Shown one piece after another: positions 10,154 through 22,323 of a stretch of DNA of 64,000 bases. How positions within the stretch are numbered: position 1 is the first letter of the stretch; each line of letters starts with the position of its first letter. Below the pieces are notes generated by a model that saw only the letters and a program-made list of their open reading frames with translations, was not told where the DNA came from and searched no databases. Source of the stretch: Siphonodentalium dalli (taxonomy: Eukaryota; Mollusca; Scaphopoda; Gadilida; Siphonodentaliidae); contig CP136067.1 in the NCBI GenBank assembly GCA_032622095.1, forward strand, positions 79,634,705 through 79,698,704. Direction: 5' to 3'. The translations under genes were made by a program, and so were the position numbers.

Positions 10154-11473
10154 CAACCAGTTTGTTTAGGCCCCCTACCAGCTTGAGGGGGAGGCCATAA
10201 GACTGACTTCAATACACATACGTGGCTGGAAAACAAATCAAAGTGAGTGATTGCCGAGTAGAAATATGAATGCCCAAAAAAAGGACAAAAGGTGAAGGGT
10301 AAATTACTACGTAATGGTCTTCATATGACAAGACTTAAAAATTACTATCTTCTCTTTGGCAGAAAATCCTATTAATCACAATAAAAGTGCACACTTCAAT
10401 ACATTTCCCATAAAGACAGACATACAGAATGGGGTTCTACATCAATCATCGAACGTTCAATACTCCGATGGGATGTCATTATGTAAAGTTTGGTTAATAG
10501 CCTGTGCCCTCATCCTAAACCAGAGAAGATCGTGTTTTTTATCTTTGTCAAATGTAGATATTATTATCTCCAATAAACTATGGGTAACAAACTGTTGGAA
10601 TACTCGTTATTTCATTTTCTGCGACCGTCATACACCACATTAATATTTCTCATGACCACCACCCCCCCAATTCATTTTTGTGTGTGCCGTGCACCGTGTT
10701 AATTCTTTATCCAAAAACACTTAAGACACATATGCTGCATAAAGTCACAAACAGAGACATTGTATGCAATCATGAGGGCAATGTTATTTCTATAAATGTT
10801 TTATCCTATACATGTATTATAAATCATATTTTCCCTGTTGGCATCCTAAAAAGGTCACAGATAAGCAACAAATTGGATCATAACATTTGGACAACTGAGA
10901 TATTTTTCTGTCAACTTCTATTTATTTTATCGGTCACGTGACAATGAATAATATTTATAAACCTTATATGTTTTATGTCAAGTAAAGACTTAATACATTT
11001 TAATCAATTATCTTTAATATTTATTATATATAGATTTTAGATTTTTAGCAGCGATGAGATTAACTTGGTACAAACTTCGAGAACAAACTAGAAATTTTGA
11101 AACATTTTCAATCAACAAGTTTTCAATTGATAAACACCATATCTACACCATCAGGGATATCTTTATTTTCAAGTGAACTACCATACACACAAAAAAATAT
11201 TTCAATTAATAAATTGTTTACAGTTTATTCAACATACGAAGTTGGTCACTGACCGCATTTGCGATTGCATCATCAATGCAGTGTCACACCACATCAGAAA
11301 TAAACAAACTTTCTGGTGTGGTTATACTGTTGGTTGATCTTTTGGTCAACCTCGTTAAGGAGGGTCAATTAATTAGAGCATAGCTGTAGGTGTTACAAAC
11401 ACAATGGCATAGACAATTATGGTACAAATGAGTTGTTCGCTACATTCAAGAATTTTTCTTTATTGTTTACTTC
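10154..11473. other. Gene-free stretch
   Basis: This is AT-rich sequence with a few chance open frames of up to 95 codons. None has domain-like composition and no clear repeat was seen. Confidence 0.4.
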
Positions 11474-11606
11474 CAGTCTACCATCATGGCATTATCTCAC
11501 TGAGAGCTTTCCGATGAATGGCAACAAGCTATATTTCCGACTAAATCCTGAAATATTACCCATAATTCTGCTGTGGTTAAAGAGTCGATTATTTAGGGCA
11601 TTACTG
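11474..11606. mobile_element. TA-type palindromic MITE, one-armed copy
   Basis: Only the right arm is complete (to CATTACTG, then TA). The other side carries AGTCTACCATCATGG, which is also present, inverted, in the copy at 40488-40639. The two therefore represent one internally rearranged subfamily. Confidence 0.65.
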
Positions 11607-11987
11607 TAATGTAATGTGATTTTATCCATAGTTATCACGCAGTCCCACCAAAGTTGATTTTATCCTGAATGCAAGTCTCAGACATGCTGATAAAAGATTC
11701 CCAGATCTGGCAGAAACTCCTATTAATTCACATACAGTGCCAACATTATTTAAATGCAGTATCGAATGAGAACATTTCCCCCGCCATAATTACATCAAAC
11801 TCTTTAATGGAACATGAATAAGTTGAATGAGGCAGTAACTATTAACAAGTTATTAACAATATCAATACTGGGCATGAATCAGGCACAAGCCTAGAGATTT
11901 TAAATTGGGAGAAATCACTTCTCACTATTTGAATATTATGGAAAGTGGATTGTTATCAGGGATAGCTGAAGTTCAATTTACACCCCA

Positions 11988-12146
11988 CAGTAAGTAATCG
12001 GCTCCTTTAATAAACACAGCAGAATTATGGGTAAGTTTTCAGGATTTAGTCGGAAATATGGCAACAAGCCATATTTCCGACTAAATCCTGAAAACTTACC
12101 CATAATTCTGCTGTAGTTAAGGAGTCGATTACTTAGAGCATTAATG
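11988..12146. mobile_element. TA-type palindromic MITE, short copy
   Basis: It is a hairpin with both arms (CAGCAGAATTATGGGTAAG and its complement) and a shortened loop. The right end is a mutated CATTAATG before TA. Confidence 0.7.
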
Positions 12147-12149
12147 TAC

Positions 12150-13050
12150 ATCACCCGTCTATGATCCAATAAGTATTATGCAATACAAGAGCCCATTTAT
12201 AAAACTATTATAAATAAAGATGAGTAAGTATACCATTGAAATCAGTAAATACACTTTGAATATTCCGTTTGGTCATATATGGTACATACTGGTATATGAG
12301 AGAGTACTCACTTCTCCCTGGAACAAAACTAAGGAGAAGTTGAACATTTAAAGTAGAACATATCTCCCAAGTCGCCCTCTAGTCTGGTCTCTGATGTGCA
12401 TCAATTCTCACTCTTTAACTAACAAAGTGGACATAAACTAATGGTTTTCCAAGTATCAATAAAGATGGTCGCTTAAAACCACACATATTGGTATAAAATG
12501 TACGATATTCATCAAGTAACCTCTTCACATTTATAGTATTTAAAATAGGCATTCATAGCTTTAAACTTATTGTCGGTGGGCTTCTAAAATGTTGTATCTG
12601 GTGACTTGGCACAAGAACATGTATCTGGCGACTTGACACGAGAGCACTTTTTAGGCATATTTAGAACGTACAGGTTTGTTTACATAATATTCTTTAAAAA
12701 TTGTCAATTTTTCAAGAATAATAAATGGCATTTATCGGGAATATTCGTGTTCTAAAATGTCATATCAGAGTTTCCAATATTGAATGTCTTATTTTGAATC
12801 TGTTTGAAGTAGGATAATTCTGATTGAAAAATCAATTATTATGAATGGCATGGCTCGAGGCTGTTCCTTCCTTATCCTGAGTGATAATGATTAAAAAAAA
12901 TACGATGAAATCATCAAAACTAAAATGTTGAATCGCACAACTTATTAATTTTTACTTCTTCAAAGATGGCTCGTATAATTGGACAACAAATTAATTAAAC
13001 AAATTTAAGCCATTTTTCCCACTCCACTCCACAAACGAAATGAAAATACA
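12150..13050. other. Gene-free stretch
   Basis: AT-rich, with no recognised exon or repeat. A fragment of the TTAA-type MITE interior (GGGAAATGTTCAGATAATA) starts just after it, at about 13079. Confidence 0.4.
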
Positions 13051-13213
13051 AGTGCTGATGGATTTCTATTAATTGGTGGGAAATGTTCAGATAATATTAA
13101 AGTTCAACAAATGATTCTGACACAGGTATTGCTGCTCAGCCTATCATCTACATGTACTTATAGTAACTTAACATACTTGCAGATGAAGAACAGACCTGAT
13201 TCCAATGATTACC

Positions 13214-13480
13214 TTAACCCTTTCATGATGGGAGCTGCGCTGGGGCAGCATTAAATATCCTGTGCCAGTGAATTCTCATATACATGTATATGTGAGTCTC
13301 CCATATGGATCCTCGCATATATTAGAGAATGCACTGGCTTACAAGGTCATGGTAAATATTCTTAGGCCAATGCATTTTCTTATATATGAGAGACTCCCTA
13401 TGGGAGACTCGCTAACATAAGATAATGCATTGGCACAGGGTTTTAGCTAAATTTCAGGAAGCTTCAGTCATGGAAAGGTT
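13214..13480. mobile_element. GTGCCAGTGCATT foldback family, copy 1
   Basis: It starts TTAACCCTTTCATGATGGG and carries two successive hairpins around GAGTCTCCCATA and CTCCCTATGGGAG. The motif CTGTGCCAGTG on the left and CATTGGCACAGGG on the right mark the arms. It ends near GTCATGGAAAGGTT, an imperfect inverse of the left end. TTAA plus CCCTTTC ends suggest a second piggyBac-like MITE family. A TTAA-type MITE of the first family follows directly. Confidence 0.65.
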
Positions 13481-13735
13481 CACCCTTTCTATACTAGATA
13501 CTCATTGACAAGTAGTTCCCTTAAGAAATGTTCAGATAATAAATTAAAAAACCGACCATAAATTGTTTGTTGAATTTATTATCTGAATATTTCCCACCAA
13601 TGAATAGGAATCCTTTTGCACTTGTATTATCTGTCGTCTACCGATATATATTGTCTGTGCATCCCTCCATATCATTTATAGACCATTCCAATGGAAACTT
13701 TTTTAACTTGATGAGATAACCCATTCAGTAATCAA
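13481..13735. mobile_element. TTAA-type MITE, eroded copy
   Basis: The left end reads CACCCTTTCTATACTAGATA, with the TTAA mutated. The inner hairpin and the CATTCCAATGG and CCATTCAGTAA blocks are present. Confidence 0.65.
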
Positions 13736-13759
13736 AGTGGGCAGAGTTTTCCGCTACCC

Positions 13760-14030
13760 TTTTATGTAACAGACAAAATATAAAACAAGAGGAAAATAAG
13801 CTAATTGTAATTTGAACAACTGGCCATAACTCATGTGAAAATTGGCGGGCAGTAAACCCACATACCAAATTTCAGTCCATTCAGTTCAGACTTAACTAAA
13901 GTTATCATCTGGAAAGAAAAAAGTTAATGGATGGATGGACATACGGCTAGACAGATGGACGGCTAGACAGACTGACAGACCAATAACATAATACGTTGTT
14001 TTTTCAAAAGGGGCGTATAAAATTGTCCAA
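13760..14030. mobile_element. Pearl-like element with GGACGG-type microsatellite, single core unit
   Basis: One core unit (GGCCATAACTCATGTGAAAA, then CATACCAAATTTCAG, then TAAAGTTATCATC) is followed by a degenerate GGATGGACGG-type microsatellite. The end reads ATAACATAATACG, TTTTTTCAAAAGGGGCGTAT. The layout of core repeat, ACGG-type microsatellite and conserved 3-prime end resembles bivalve pearl/Helitron-like non-autonomous elements. The class is inferred from layout only. Confidence 0.5.
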
Positions 14031-14115
14031 ACAATTACCATACGTGTGGCTTGAAAAAAATAGAGAGAATATTGTCGACGATAGAATCTCTCAGGGTTGG
14101 AAAAAAAGGATAAAA

Positions 14116-14384
14116 TTAATGGCTTTCTATACTAAATACACATTGACGAGTAGTTCCCTTAGGAACCCCTTCAGGTAATAAGTTCAACAAACGACCATTT
14201 GTTGAACTTATTATCTAAACATTTCCCAACAAATTAATAGAAATCCTTCTAATCTCCTATTATCTTTTCGTCTCTCTGACATCTGCTTTTATTACCTGAA
14301 CATCCCTCCAAATGAATAACAGACCATTCCAATGCATACTTTCATAACTGGGTGGGAGAATCCATTCAGTAAAGAAAGGGTTAA
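14116..14384. mobile_element. TTAA-type MITE, full-length copy
   Basis: TTAA is present at 14116-14119 and 14381-14384. It contains all family blocks in order: the terminal repeat, the inner hairpin (AAGTTCAACAAACGACC with its complement), the GAACATCCCTCCAAATGAAT block and the right terminal repeat. It is the best reference copy of about 269 bp. Confidence 0.8.
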
Positions 14385-15712
14385 AAGTTGACTTGCACCA
14401 AAACGTGATGGGTGATGGATAACTAGCCCATGAACTACAAGTCATTATTTTACTAATGGTCAGAGAATATAGAGTGTATTGATGAAAGGGTACAGAAGAA
14501 TGGCGCTGTTCATATTAGTATGACCTTGCTATACAGTAGTGCCATAGATGTTATCGGTCACAGAGAATACCTTTTTGTATACAAACACATCCCCTCTGAG
14601 GGCTCTTATCGATTCATCAGGGCTCTATCTGCTAAATGTTATTCTTCCGTTTTGTGGTCGTCTCCATCCATAATTGAGCGATTGATTTTCCCTTCATAAT
14701 TTTGTGTAATATGTGACACAATTATGGGAATTCCTACAGATACAAAGGCTTGGCGTTGCTCCCAGGGCACCAAATGAGCACCGCGGTCGTCAGCGGTATA
14801 CAGAGACGGTCTCTACTGTTTGTCAGTCTAATTAACTACAGTGACACTACTCACACATCTATTTGTTTTGATCGAATTGAATGAAACTAACTTTCATAGT
14901 GACAATATGTAACCTGAGCCCACTCTGTGAAAGAAATTAAAACACTAACTTGAATCTATATCCTGCAGGATTGCAGATCGGAATATAAAATCAACTTTTA
15001 GTTTTTTTTTCAGTTGGTCATTGGGTCCCAACAACTGTGTTTGAGCCACCAAACATGATACATGTTTTATATTATTATCCATCCCTTAACAATCACTATT
15101 TCTGATTGGGCAAAAGCCGTTACATGATAATCCGGGATAAAGTCATATTGGACTCCCAAGTGTGCAATAAGACTTTATTTTTATCGGGACTCTGTGACAT
15201 CACGAAGTAACTCTATTGCCAAATGAATCGATGAAATTGTGATGCGCGCGCAATACTGTGGTGGATTTAGCAGATGTTTCACTTCCGCATTAAGTTTTGT
15301 TTTCACTTCCATGTTTACTGTTCCAAATCATGCTTTCTGATGATCAAATCTTTTATAGAGAATCAAGTGCCGACAAATACCAAAAATAACCACAAAAGTT
15401 TTATTCCCAAAATTTGGATAAACATACAATAGAAATGTCATTATACAATGTTGTGTACAGTATTTGTTTTCCTGTATTCGTCCAGGTTGTGGTGAAAAGT
15501 CATATTGGACTCGACACTGGACTAGTACAAGAAAAACACATACTGTAAGTCTGTACACAACATTGTATAATAACTTTATAATATTAAAATGGCACTCTTT
15601 AAAGGGACCCAAGTTACTCGCAGAGGGTCAATTTATCAGTAAATAAACTGTAAGAGAAATTGGAATGTTGTGGTTGACCCAATAATTAGAGGGGCCTGGT
15701 AGTTAAATCAGA
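14385..15712. other. Gene-free stretch
   Basis: No recognised exon. Around 15120-15230 and 15500 a short phrase (AGTCATATTGGACTC) occurs twice, hinting at old repeat sequence. Two overlapping opposite-strand open frames (15328-15646) look like chance. Confidence 0.35.
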
Positions 15713-15921
15713 ATTTAATATATAATAGCTGCTCAATATCAAAGCTTTCGGCCACAGTGATGATCCAAAATACACTTTTGGCTACATGTTACAAGATTAC
15801 TTATCTAAAATAATTTAGAGAAGTAATCTTGTAACATGCAGCCGAAAGTGTATTTTGGATCATCACTGAGGAAGGCCTGTGGCCAAAAGCTTTTATATTG
15901 AGCAGCTATTATATATTAAAT
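15713..15921. repeat. 209-bp long inverted repeat (hairpin)
   Basis: The arms begin ATTTAATATATAATAGCTGC on the left and end with its mirror complement at 15921. The inner arms contain GTGATGATCCAAAATACAC and GTGTATTTTGGATCATCAC. The right arm has an extra AGGAAGGCC. The loop is about 20 bp. The right arm phrase CATCACTGAGGAAGGCC resembles sequence seen near retroelement hairpins, but I cannot classify it. Confidence 0.75.
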
Positions 15922-15939
15922 GCTGATGCAAGAGAAATG

Positions 15940-16290
15940 TTTCCATAACAATGGTTTTGACATGCAAAATCTCATTATTGGAGACTTAATTATAATAATG
16001 AAAATAAGAACAAAGTCACTCTATTTTATTATGTACTTGTTGCTGACAGCTGGTAGTTTGTTTACAGGCTTTGATGTTATTTTGTATGAACCCACTTCAA
16101 AGGCCTTGAATCCTTTAAAAGCTCTTATATTCTCTCTTGACAAATAATGTGGAAATACATGCAATATTACACAGCAGCAAAATGCTCTCACATTCATTTG
16201 GAGGGGTGTTCAGAAAAAATGAGCCGAGGATGGACAGACCAAAAGTAAATGCAAGTGCAGAAGGATTCTAAAAACATTGGTGGGAAACGT
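15940..16290 (+). repeat. Dispersed repeat, copy A (inverted relative to 37290-37612)
   Basis: About 200 bp at the start is nearly identical, with only a few substitutions, to the reverse complement of 37390-37612. The similarity continues, more weakly, through the adjoining TTAA-MITE sequence. An open frame of about 61-75 codons with a hydrophobic stretch (LYFIMYLLLTAGSLFTGFDV) is shared by both copies. I do not recognise the product and think it is part of a repeat, not a host gene. Confidence 0.6.
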
Positions 16291-16404
16291 TCAGATAATA
16301 TGTTCAACAAACGACTGACAACTGTTTGTTGAACTTATTATCTGAATATTTCCTTAGGTAGCTACTCGTCAATGAGTATTTTAAATAGTAAAGAAAGGGT
16401 TAGA
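16166..16404. mobile_element. TTAA-type MITE part, interrupted on the left
   Basis: Family blocks run from CATTTGGAGGGGTGTTCAG to the right end AATAGTAAAGAAAGGGTTA. The normal left end is replaced by the dispersed repeat at 15940. The right end abuts the hAT element starting at 16406. Confidence 0.6.
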
Positions 16405-17373
16405 GCAGGGATGAAAGTGATCAATAAACAAAATACCTGAAATGTAAATTTTCTGTCCTAACACGATATGCCGTAGGCATATCCCGAGGGTCGTAGGCCC
16501 GAGATGGGGGTGGGTATGGTAAGGGGTGTCCCCCTCCCATAGAAGGGGGGTCTGGGGTCACTCCCCCGGGAAATTTTTGAAAATCCAATGGTCTGAGAGC
16601 GAATCTGGGGCCTTATATTGTGCTATTCAGATTGGCAAATTTTTAGTCATATTTCACTCTTTTTAGATAGCAAATTCCTTTTTGTGATTTTCTGTACTAG
16701 TATCTGATAACTAAAGGTAATGACCAAATTAATTTGTTTCTACTCTTCCAACTTATACCGGTACATTGTACAACAAATATTCCTTTGTTTAAAACTTTAT
16801 AAGATTTGTTTCACTTTGAATTTTTCACCCTTTTATACAAAGACATGTACCGGTATGTATATAAATATTGTCCTTGAAATGTGAAAATAAATATTCTATG
16901 GTACGTACTCTTGTCTGAATAATTTGGGAGAAGTACAGGGTAGAAACGCTTGATGGAGATTGATTCTCAGAATGTCCTGGCATGTATTCCCTCTAGCATA
17001 ATTGGAGCCATGCTTTTATATTTATAGGAACTTATTTTGACACTACCAGTATGAGTTTTGACACTACCAGTATGATAGTTATAAATTCAAATTTGAAATA
17101 ATATACTGTTGAAAGTTACTAGAAACCGTATTATAAATTTGTAAACCTAAACTTTTAGTTTATATGTTGAATACAATTGACATGCAAGAAATTATCATAG
17201 TTGTATATACCTGATTGACTGGCTTGTATGCAGCAGTATATGTATCGTACAGGTATATAATATTTATGTCCACGGAATGCACTGTTTATAGTTTATACAA
17301 GATAATTGTTCAAAAGTAACTCATTTACAATCCATATACATTTATATACATGTCATATCGGCAGCAGATTCAT

Positions 17374-19802
17374 CTATTTCTCTTTCTTCTTCTTTGGAAT
17401 GGTGTAATCAGGTGCATTTGCTTTCCTTTTCATTATCGAGTGCCGGATTGTGTTTGCGCACTGGTGTGTGGTTGTTTTCTTAGGCAATTTAGCAGGTACT
17501 TCAGATGTGTCCTTCTTACACTTACTGAGTTTCTTCTTGTACCTACCGTATGCTGTCTGAATGTGGTAGCATACACGCTTATCAACTTTGTCATGATGAG
17601 CATCAGTTCGACGAAATAGTTCTAACGAGGATTTTGATTTTGATCGCAACTCATAGCGAACAGTTTGATATGCAGAATATGTCCTTGTATCCAGTCTGTT
17701 GGTGGTTTTGTTGACAATATAATTCATACTGTTGAAGGATTGTTCCACGTGTGGTGCAGTGAATATACTAAGACAACATTTTATAATTTGAGTGAGAATG
17801 GGATATTTGCATGTTCTGAATACCATTGTCCACCACGCATCTAGTTTTAATGGGTTCCCATTTTCATCCAAAGCATCTGGCAATGTAGGGTCCAACTGAA
17901 TTTTTGAGGCTCCCAAATAGAAATCATTCATTTTTCCATCATTCAAAACAGTCGGAAAGTATTTCGCAAGTTTCTTGAATGCTTCATTGGTCAACCCATG
18001 TCCAATTGCCTTAGGGTCAATGGCAGAAATACATTGAAGAAATTTATTGTTAAGTGGAAACTTCTTCAAAATATACTCGGATGTGTCGAGGTAAACACAC
18101 TTCACTTTGTCCATGAATTCTTTTCCAGATGTATTATCAAATTTGGTGTACGTCTTCAGTAGGGCCTCTGTGTTTGCACCGAAATACATGTAATGTAGTG
18201 AGTTGTGAAATTTATCATTGTAAACATCAACTGACTTCAGCTTCCCGTCGCTGAATGTCCTTACAACTTTGTGCTTCATGAAGCATGATAACAAATGCCG
18301 AATTAGGATAACCTGTTCATCATATAGTCTGTGAATTAGGGGTTCCTTCTGCTCGAATGTTAAAATAAATTATTTAAAAAGCGGTAGGATTTCAGAATAC
18401 ATATTGAGATGAAGACTGGTTTTAATGTCCTCGTGAAATAATCTCTGAATAATCTTTTCCTTTCTTTCTTTTCCTGGAGCTGTTAATTTTTTACTGTGTG
18501 CTAGATTCTTGATTTTAATGACTTGCTTCTTGATGTGGTCACTCTTACCGGAGAGAATTTCATCCAATATCGGATTATAGCAATACACATCGTCCTTTGA
18601 CATCCATGATGAATATATCAGTTTTAATGCAGGCAGCAGAGAACTGTATTTTATATCTAAATACACGCACAGTCTCGAAGATCAGGACACCATTTGAAGT
18701 CAATATATATTGCATCAGTTAACTTTTCAACATGGTCATCAAAATGACTAGTAAAATGTTTGACAACATTGTGCACATGATGACAAACATCACCATCTAT
18801 GTCAACTAGGTGTGGCGATTCTTCGCGTAGACGAGTTTCAAACCCGCTAACTTTACCCCTCATGTAATTCGTCGAATCTGACAGATTTGAAATAAGATTT
18901 CCTATTGGAATGTCATCCTCACTGAATAAATCCAAAACCAAATTTATTAAAGTTTCTGCATTCACAACTTTCATCGCAACTGACGCATAATGTTTAACAA
19001 CAAACCTTCTCTTCCTCCTCGCTGTAGTACGATACCAGAATTGAGAGCACCTTTTCATGTTAGTTACTCAGACACTCATCCATGTTCAAAGAAAATCTCG
19101 AATATTTTAAGTCGGCCACTAATCGTTTATGGTATGCCTCAGCTAAACCATCTTTAAGTTTGTAACTGGCAGTTGTCCGCTCCATGGACAACTCCCCAAG
19201 AACAGCGCGATCACGTGCCATTTCCTTAGCGTAACCAATTAGATGTGGAACCAATGATAGAGGTAAAGAATTCTCACATGAAGGCTAGAGTCCGAGCTTC
19301 GGCATGAGATTTCCTGTCAATGATATTGACAAATGGCTTTATTTCTGGTTTCCGTAAATTTGAACATACATTTCCATTGTGAACATTTTGTGGTGCACCA
19401 TATGGAATGGAACATATTTCATTATTACTAGAAGTACTAGGAGTGGGAGATTTGTTATCACTGTGAGATCCATCATCCAGAATATTTTTGAGATTATAGA
19501 ATGTTGCTGGCAACTGACGAACGTGTGAAACTGCTTTTGAATGTTGTTTGAGTGCCTTTTTCCCGTCATTGGAATAGTTTATTTCCTTGTTGCACCATGC
19601 ACATTTAGCGATTCCAGCGATTAATTTTTCGAATAAAGTCTGAAAAAAAATCGCTGTTGTTATCCTTTTCCTGAAGCCAAGCCCACCGGAACTTGTTTTT
19701 AACATCTCGATCTATATTTGAGACATCGTCCTGGCTTTTTACTTCCATAACTACATGTATTAAAACTATAGAATAGCATGTTTTTTTTTCTAACGAACAC
19801 AA
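17374..19802 (-). pseudogene. hAT-superfamily transposase pseudogene
   Basis: Five collinear minus-strand frames together cover a hAT-type transposase. The N-terminus (19802 down) has KFRWAWLQEKD, then, after a frameshift near 19612, a BED-like zinc finger with CAWC and a later H-x5-H pair (around KQHSKAVSH). The segment at 19254-19060 continues the catalytic region and ends at an in-frame TAA. The frame at 19058-18657 holds SNLSDSTNYMRGKVSGFE and SPHLVDIDGDVCHHVHN, typical of the hAT core. The last frame (18294-17374) has YPILTQIIKCCLSIFTAPHV, matching the hAT C-terminal dimerisation region, and a lysine-rich tail. At least five frameshifts (near 19612, 19272, 19000, 18668, 18370) and one stop make it inactive. 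In life it would excise and insert hAT DNA in the nucleus. Confidence 0.85.
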
Positions 19803-20380
19803 GACATATTTGTCTTTGTCTTTGAATAGTTATGGCACCAACATTGGTACCAAATGATATAATAACTGCGCGGTGATTGGCGGAGATCAACATGATGCCA
19901 AGGATTCCTTCAGAAAGCGCCAATCACAGACAACTTATCACAGAACTTGGCATTGAACACGTGCACGACCGGTGAATACATAGATTACCGGTGTCAAAAA
20001 TAATGACCTACCATATATCTAATATATCGGCAACCATTACCAAAAGTAAAAGTAAAATTGAATGAACTCATAACACGCCGAACGGCGACTTACCTCTGAC
20101 AATCTCAGTCTCCACCCCCCCAGAATTTGCCAGTGTAAAGATTTGACTTTACCAATCAATTTGAATGTGTTTTTTAATAAAAATAATTCAATATATATAT
20201 TTATCACATAATTTGGCCATAAAAGCAGTTTCATAATTATCGGTAATAGACATGTTTAATATCAGCGCGTGCGATGACGTCACGGCGTTCTTCAAATAAC
20301 TTGCGATCGCTGTAGTTTATGATTGTTGTTTTCGATGAATATTTCGCGTTGCTTCGGGTTTATTTGATCATGTGATAAAA

Positions 20381-20526
20381 GGTATCTCACACTCGTCCTA
20401 TTTTATACGTAATTTATCAACCTCGTCCTCTAAATTCTATTTGAGCCTCGGTAAACCTCGGCTCAAATCGAATTTAGTGAACTCGGTTGATAAATTCCGT
20501 ATAAAATAGAAACTCATGTGAGATCC
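20381..20526. repeat. 146-bp imperfect palindrome inside the hAT element
   Basis: The arms read ATCTCACACTCGTCCTATTT on the left and a near-complement ending CATGTGAGATCC on the right, with a TAAA loop between two CCTCGG-type half arms. It lies between the transposase 5-prime end and the right terminal repeat. Confidence 0.7.
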
Positions 20527-20594
20527 TCTATATATATTTTTTTTTTTGTTGGAAATTCCGGATGGGCCGGAAAACTTTCATCTCTGGGTTTATA

Positions 20595-21379
20595 GAGTCA
20601 TATATGCCGTATCTATTTAAAGAATATTCTTTAACTTCTGATGACAATTGAAGTGGATAGTAATGGTTCCAAATCACAAACATATAAATTGTGTAGATGT
20701 TTGTGGTCAGCAGAACTGAGATCATATTACAAAATCTTAGCAGAAAATAAAAGCCTATCTAATGGAAACATATAACTTAACAAGACAGGCAATGACTGTT
20801 GCGACGCTCACCTGACTAGAGAGACTCAGAAGAAGACTGGGACTTTGAAGATCACAACAGTCAGTATTTGTCACAAATACTTGAAAAATAACTGGTGTTA
20901 CACTCAACTTGAAATTAACCTCTTCACTGCTAAATGACGTTATGACATCGTGTGTGGGCTGTTGATGTTATTGCCATTTTCCAGTGGGAAAATATAATGG
21001 GAATAGCACAAGAACAATAAAACTGACTCAGTTGAAAGGCTATTATCGTTCGCAATCTTGGAACTTCATACAGTTTGAAACTTTTAGACACAGTTATTCT
21101 GATGCACCAATCTCTGAATTCCAGTTATGTATAATGGCCTACTGCTAGTGTGCTGAAGTAGGTCCATAGTACCTATGGACCATATAGCACACGACGTGCA
21201 CTATTATGTCCGTAATAGATGAGAATGTCATAGCAGCGAAGAGGTTAAGTATCCACATTGACATATATACACACAGTCTTATTGAATTAATTAGATAAAA
21301 TATTAAATCTGCTCTTTCTTGACTAACTAATCCCATTTTACCAACTCTGATAGAAAAATATAGTGTTGATAGACAATCC
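20595..21379. other. Gene-free stretch
   Basis: AT-rich sequence with chance frames only. No repeat family of this window was recognised in it. Confidence 0.35.
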
Positions 21380-21486
21380 CCGAGAGCTTTCCGATGAATG
21401 GCAACAAGCCATATTTCCGACTAAATCCTGAAAAGTTACCAATAATTCTGCTGCGGTTAAGAAGTCGATTACTTAGAGCATTACTG
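21380..21486. mobile_element. TA-type palindromic MITE, half copy
   Basis: Only one arm is present, from GAGAGCTTTCCGATGAATGG to CATTACTG followed by TA. Confidence 0.7.
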
Positions 21487-21502
21487 TATTTGGCCTTGAT
21501 GC

Positions 21503-21721
21503 TCAATAAAAATAAGACACTGCACAGAAAAATCCATCCAAAGGTGGCTTTTCGTTTAGGTTTCTTAATTTTCTGAGGTGGCTATGATGATGTCTTTCAT
21601 CGGATTCTGGTTCATGACTGAATTGCCGAAATGGTTTTTGATCACGGCAAATCAAAGAAACAACGTTGTCACAACATTCACTGATATTGCCTTTGTCAAC
21701 ACTCACTACTAGTAAACACAT
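21503..21721 (-). CDS. Unrecognised open frame, possible terminal exon
   Basis: The 72-codon minus-strand frame is less biased than most chance frames here. It has cysteines (ECCDNVVSLICRDQ) and a polar histidine-rich stretch (ESDERHHHSHLRKL). It is preceded by an acceptor-like GGTGTCAG at about 21728 and followed, shortly after its stop, by the end of a palindromic MITE. No domain is recognised. It could be an exon of an unknown gene, an unrecognised exon in the Ric-8-like intron, or chance. Confidence 0.2.
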   Translation of the reverse strand: MCLLVVSVDKGNISECCDNVVSLICRDQKPFRQFSHEPESDERHHHSHLRKLRNLNEKPPLDGFFCAVSYFY

Positions 21722-22323
21722 GGAATTCTGACACCAGTCAGTATGAAATGGGAAAGACGAAATGCTATGGGTTACTAATTATCCATGATGATCATGCGAT
21801 CCAACTCTGGAGTCGGTCAGGGAATATATTTCCTGAAGTCGGCACTGCGCAATTTGATCCCAGGAACTTTTTGATGAAGTAACCAACAATAAGCACTTTT
21901 ATTTTGTTTGAAGTTTCATTTTGTTAAAATAGTACAAAGGCATGTTATGTGAGTGTATTATTTACCTATTTACATGTACCATACATGCATCGTTTATATT
22001 TCCCGTTATGTGCAGCACAGCAAAATTGCACGCCTGGATCCAAAATTCAGGCGCACAATAAACTCCACCCCTGCATTTTCCAAAATCGAAGGACTGTTAT
22101 ATCTGATCTAATATGATGGAGATACAGGTATGGATGTGTTTTACACTCTACAGGCTAGGCCCCAGTGGAAATTTGAGAACTGTTTTGTTTTTCGATTAGA
22201 CCTCGATATTCGAATTAGACTGTGAAACAATGAATAGTAATTTGAAAACTCAAAAACAGTCAACACGAATGTAATGCAATTGTTGGTAACAAGTGAACAT
22301 TCACAACTACTGTGAATATAAAT

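Larger units (their letters stand above)
16406..20586 (-). mobile_element. 4.18-kb hAT transposon with broken transposase
   Basis: The ends read CAGGGATGAAAGT on the left and ACTTTCATCTCTG on the right, which are inverted repeats matching at 12 of 13 positions. The CAGRG start is characteristic of hAT ends. The length and the internal minus-strand transposase fit a formerly autonomous copy. The flanking 8-mers, GGTTAGAG and GGTTTATA, share only GGTT at their start, so the target duplication is not clean. It sits in the putative Ric-8-like intron and adjoins a TTAA-type MITE. Confidence 0.7.

Noticed and set aside
17350..17619. Plus-strand 89-codon frame
   Set aside because: It is antisense to the hAT transposase C-terminal coding region, which has clear family motifs.
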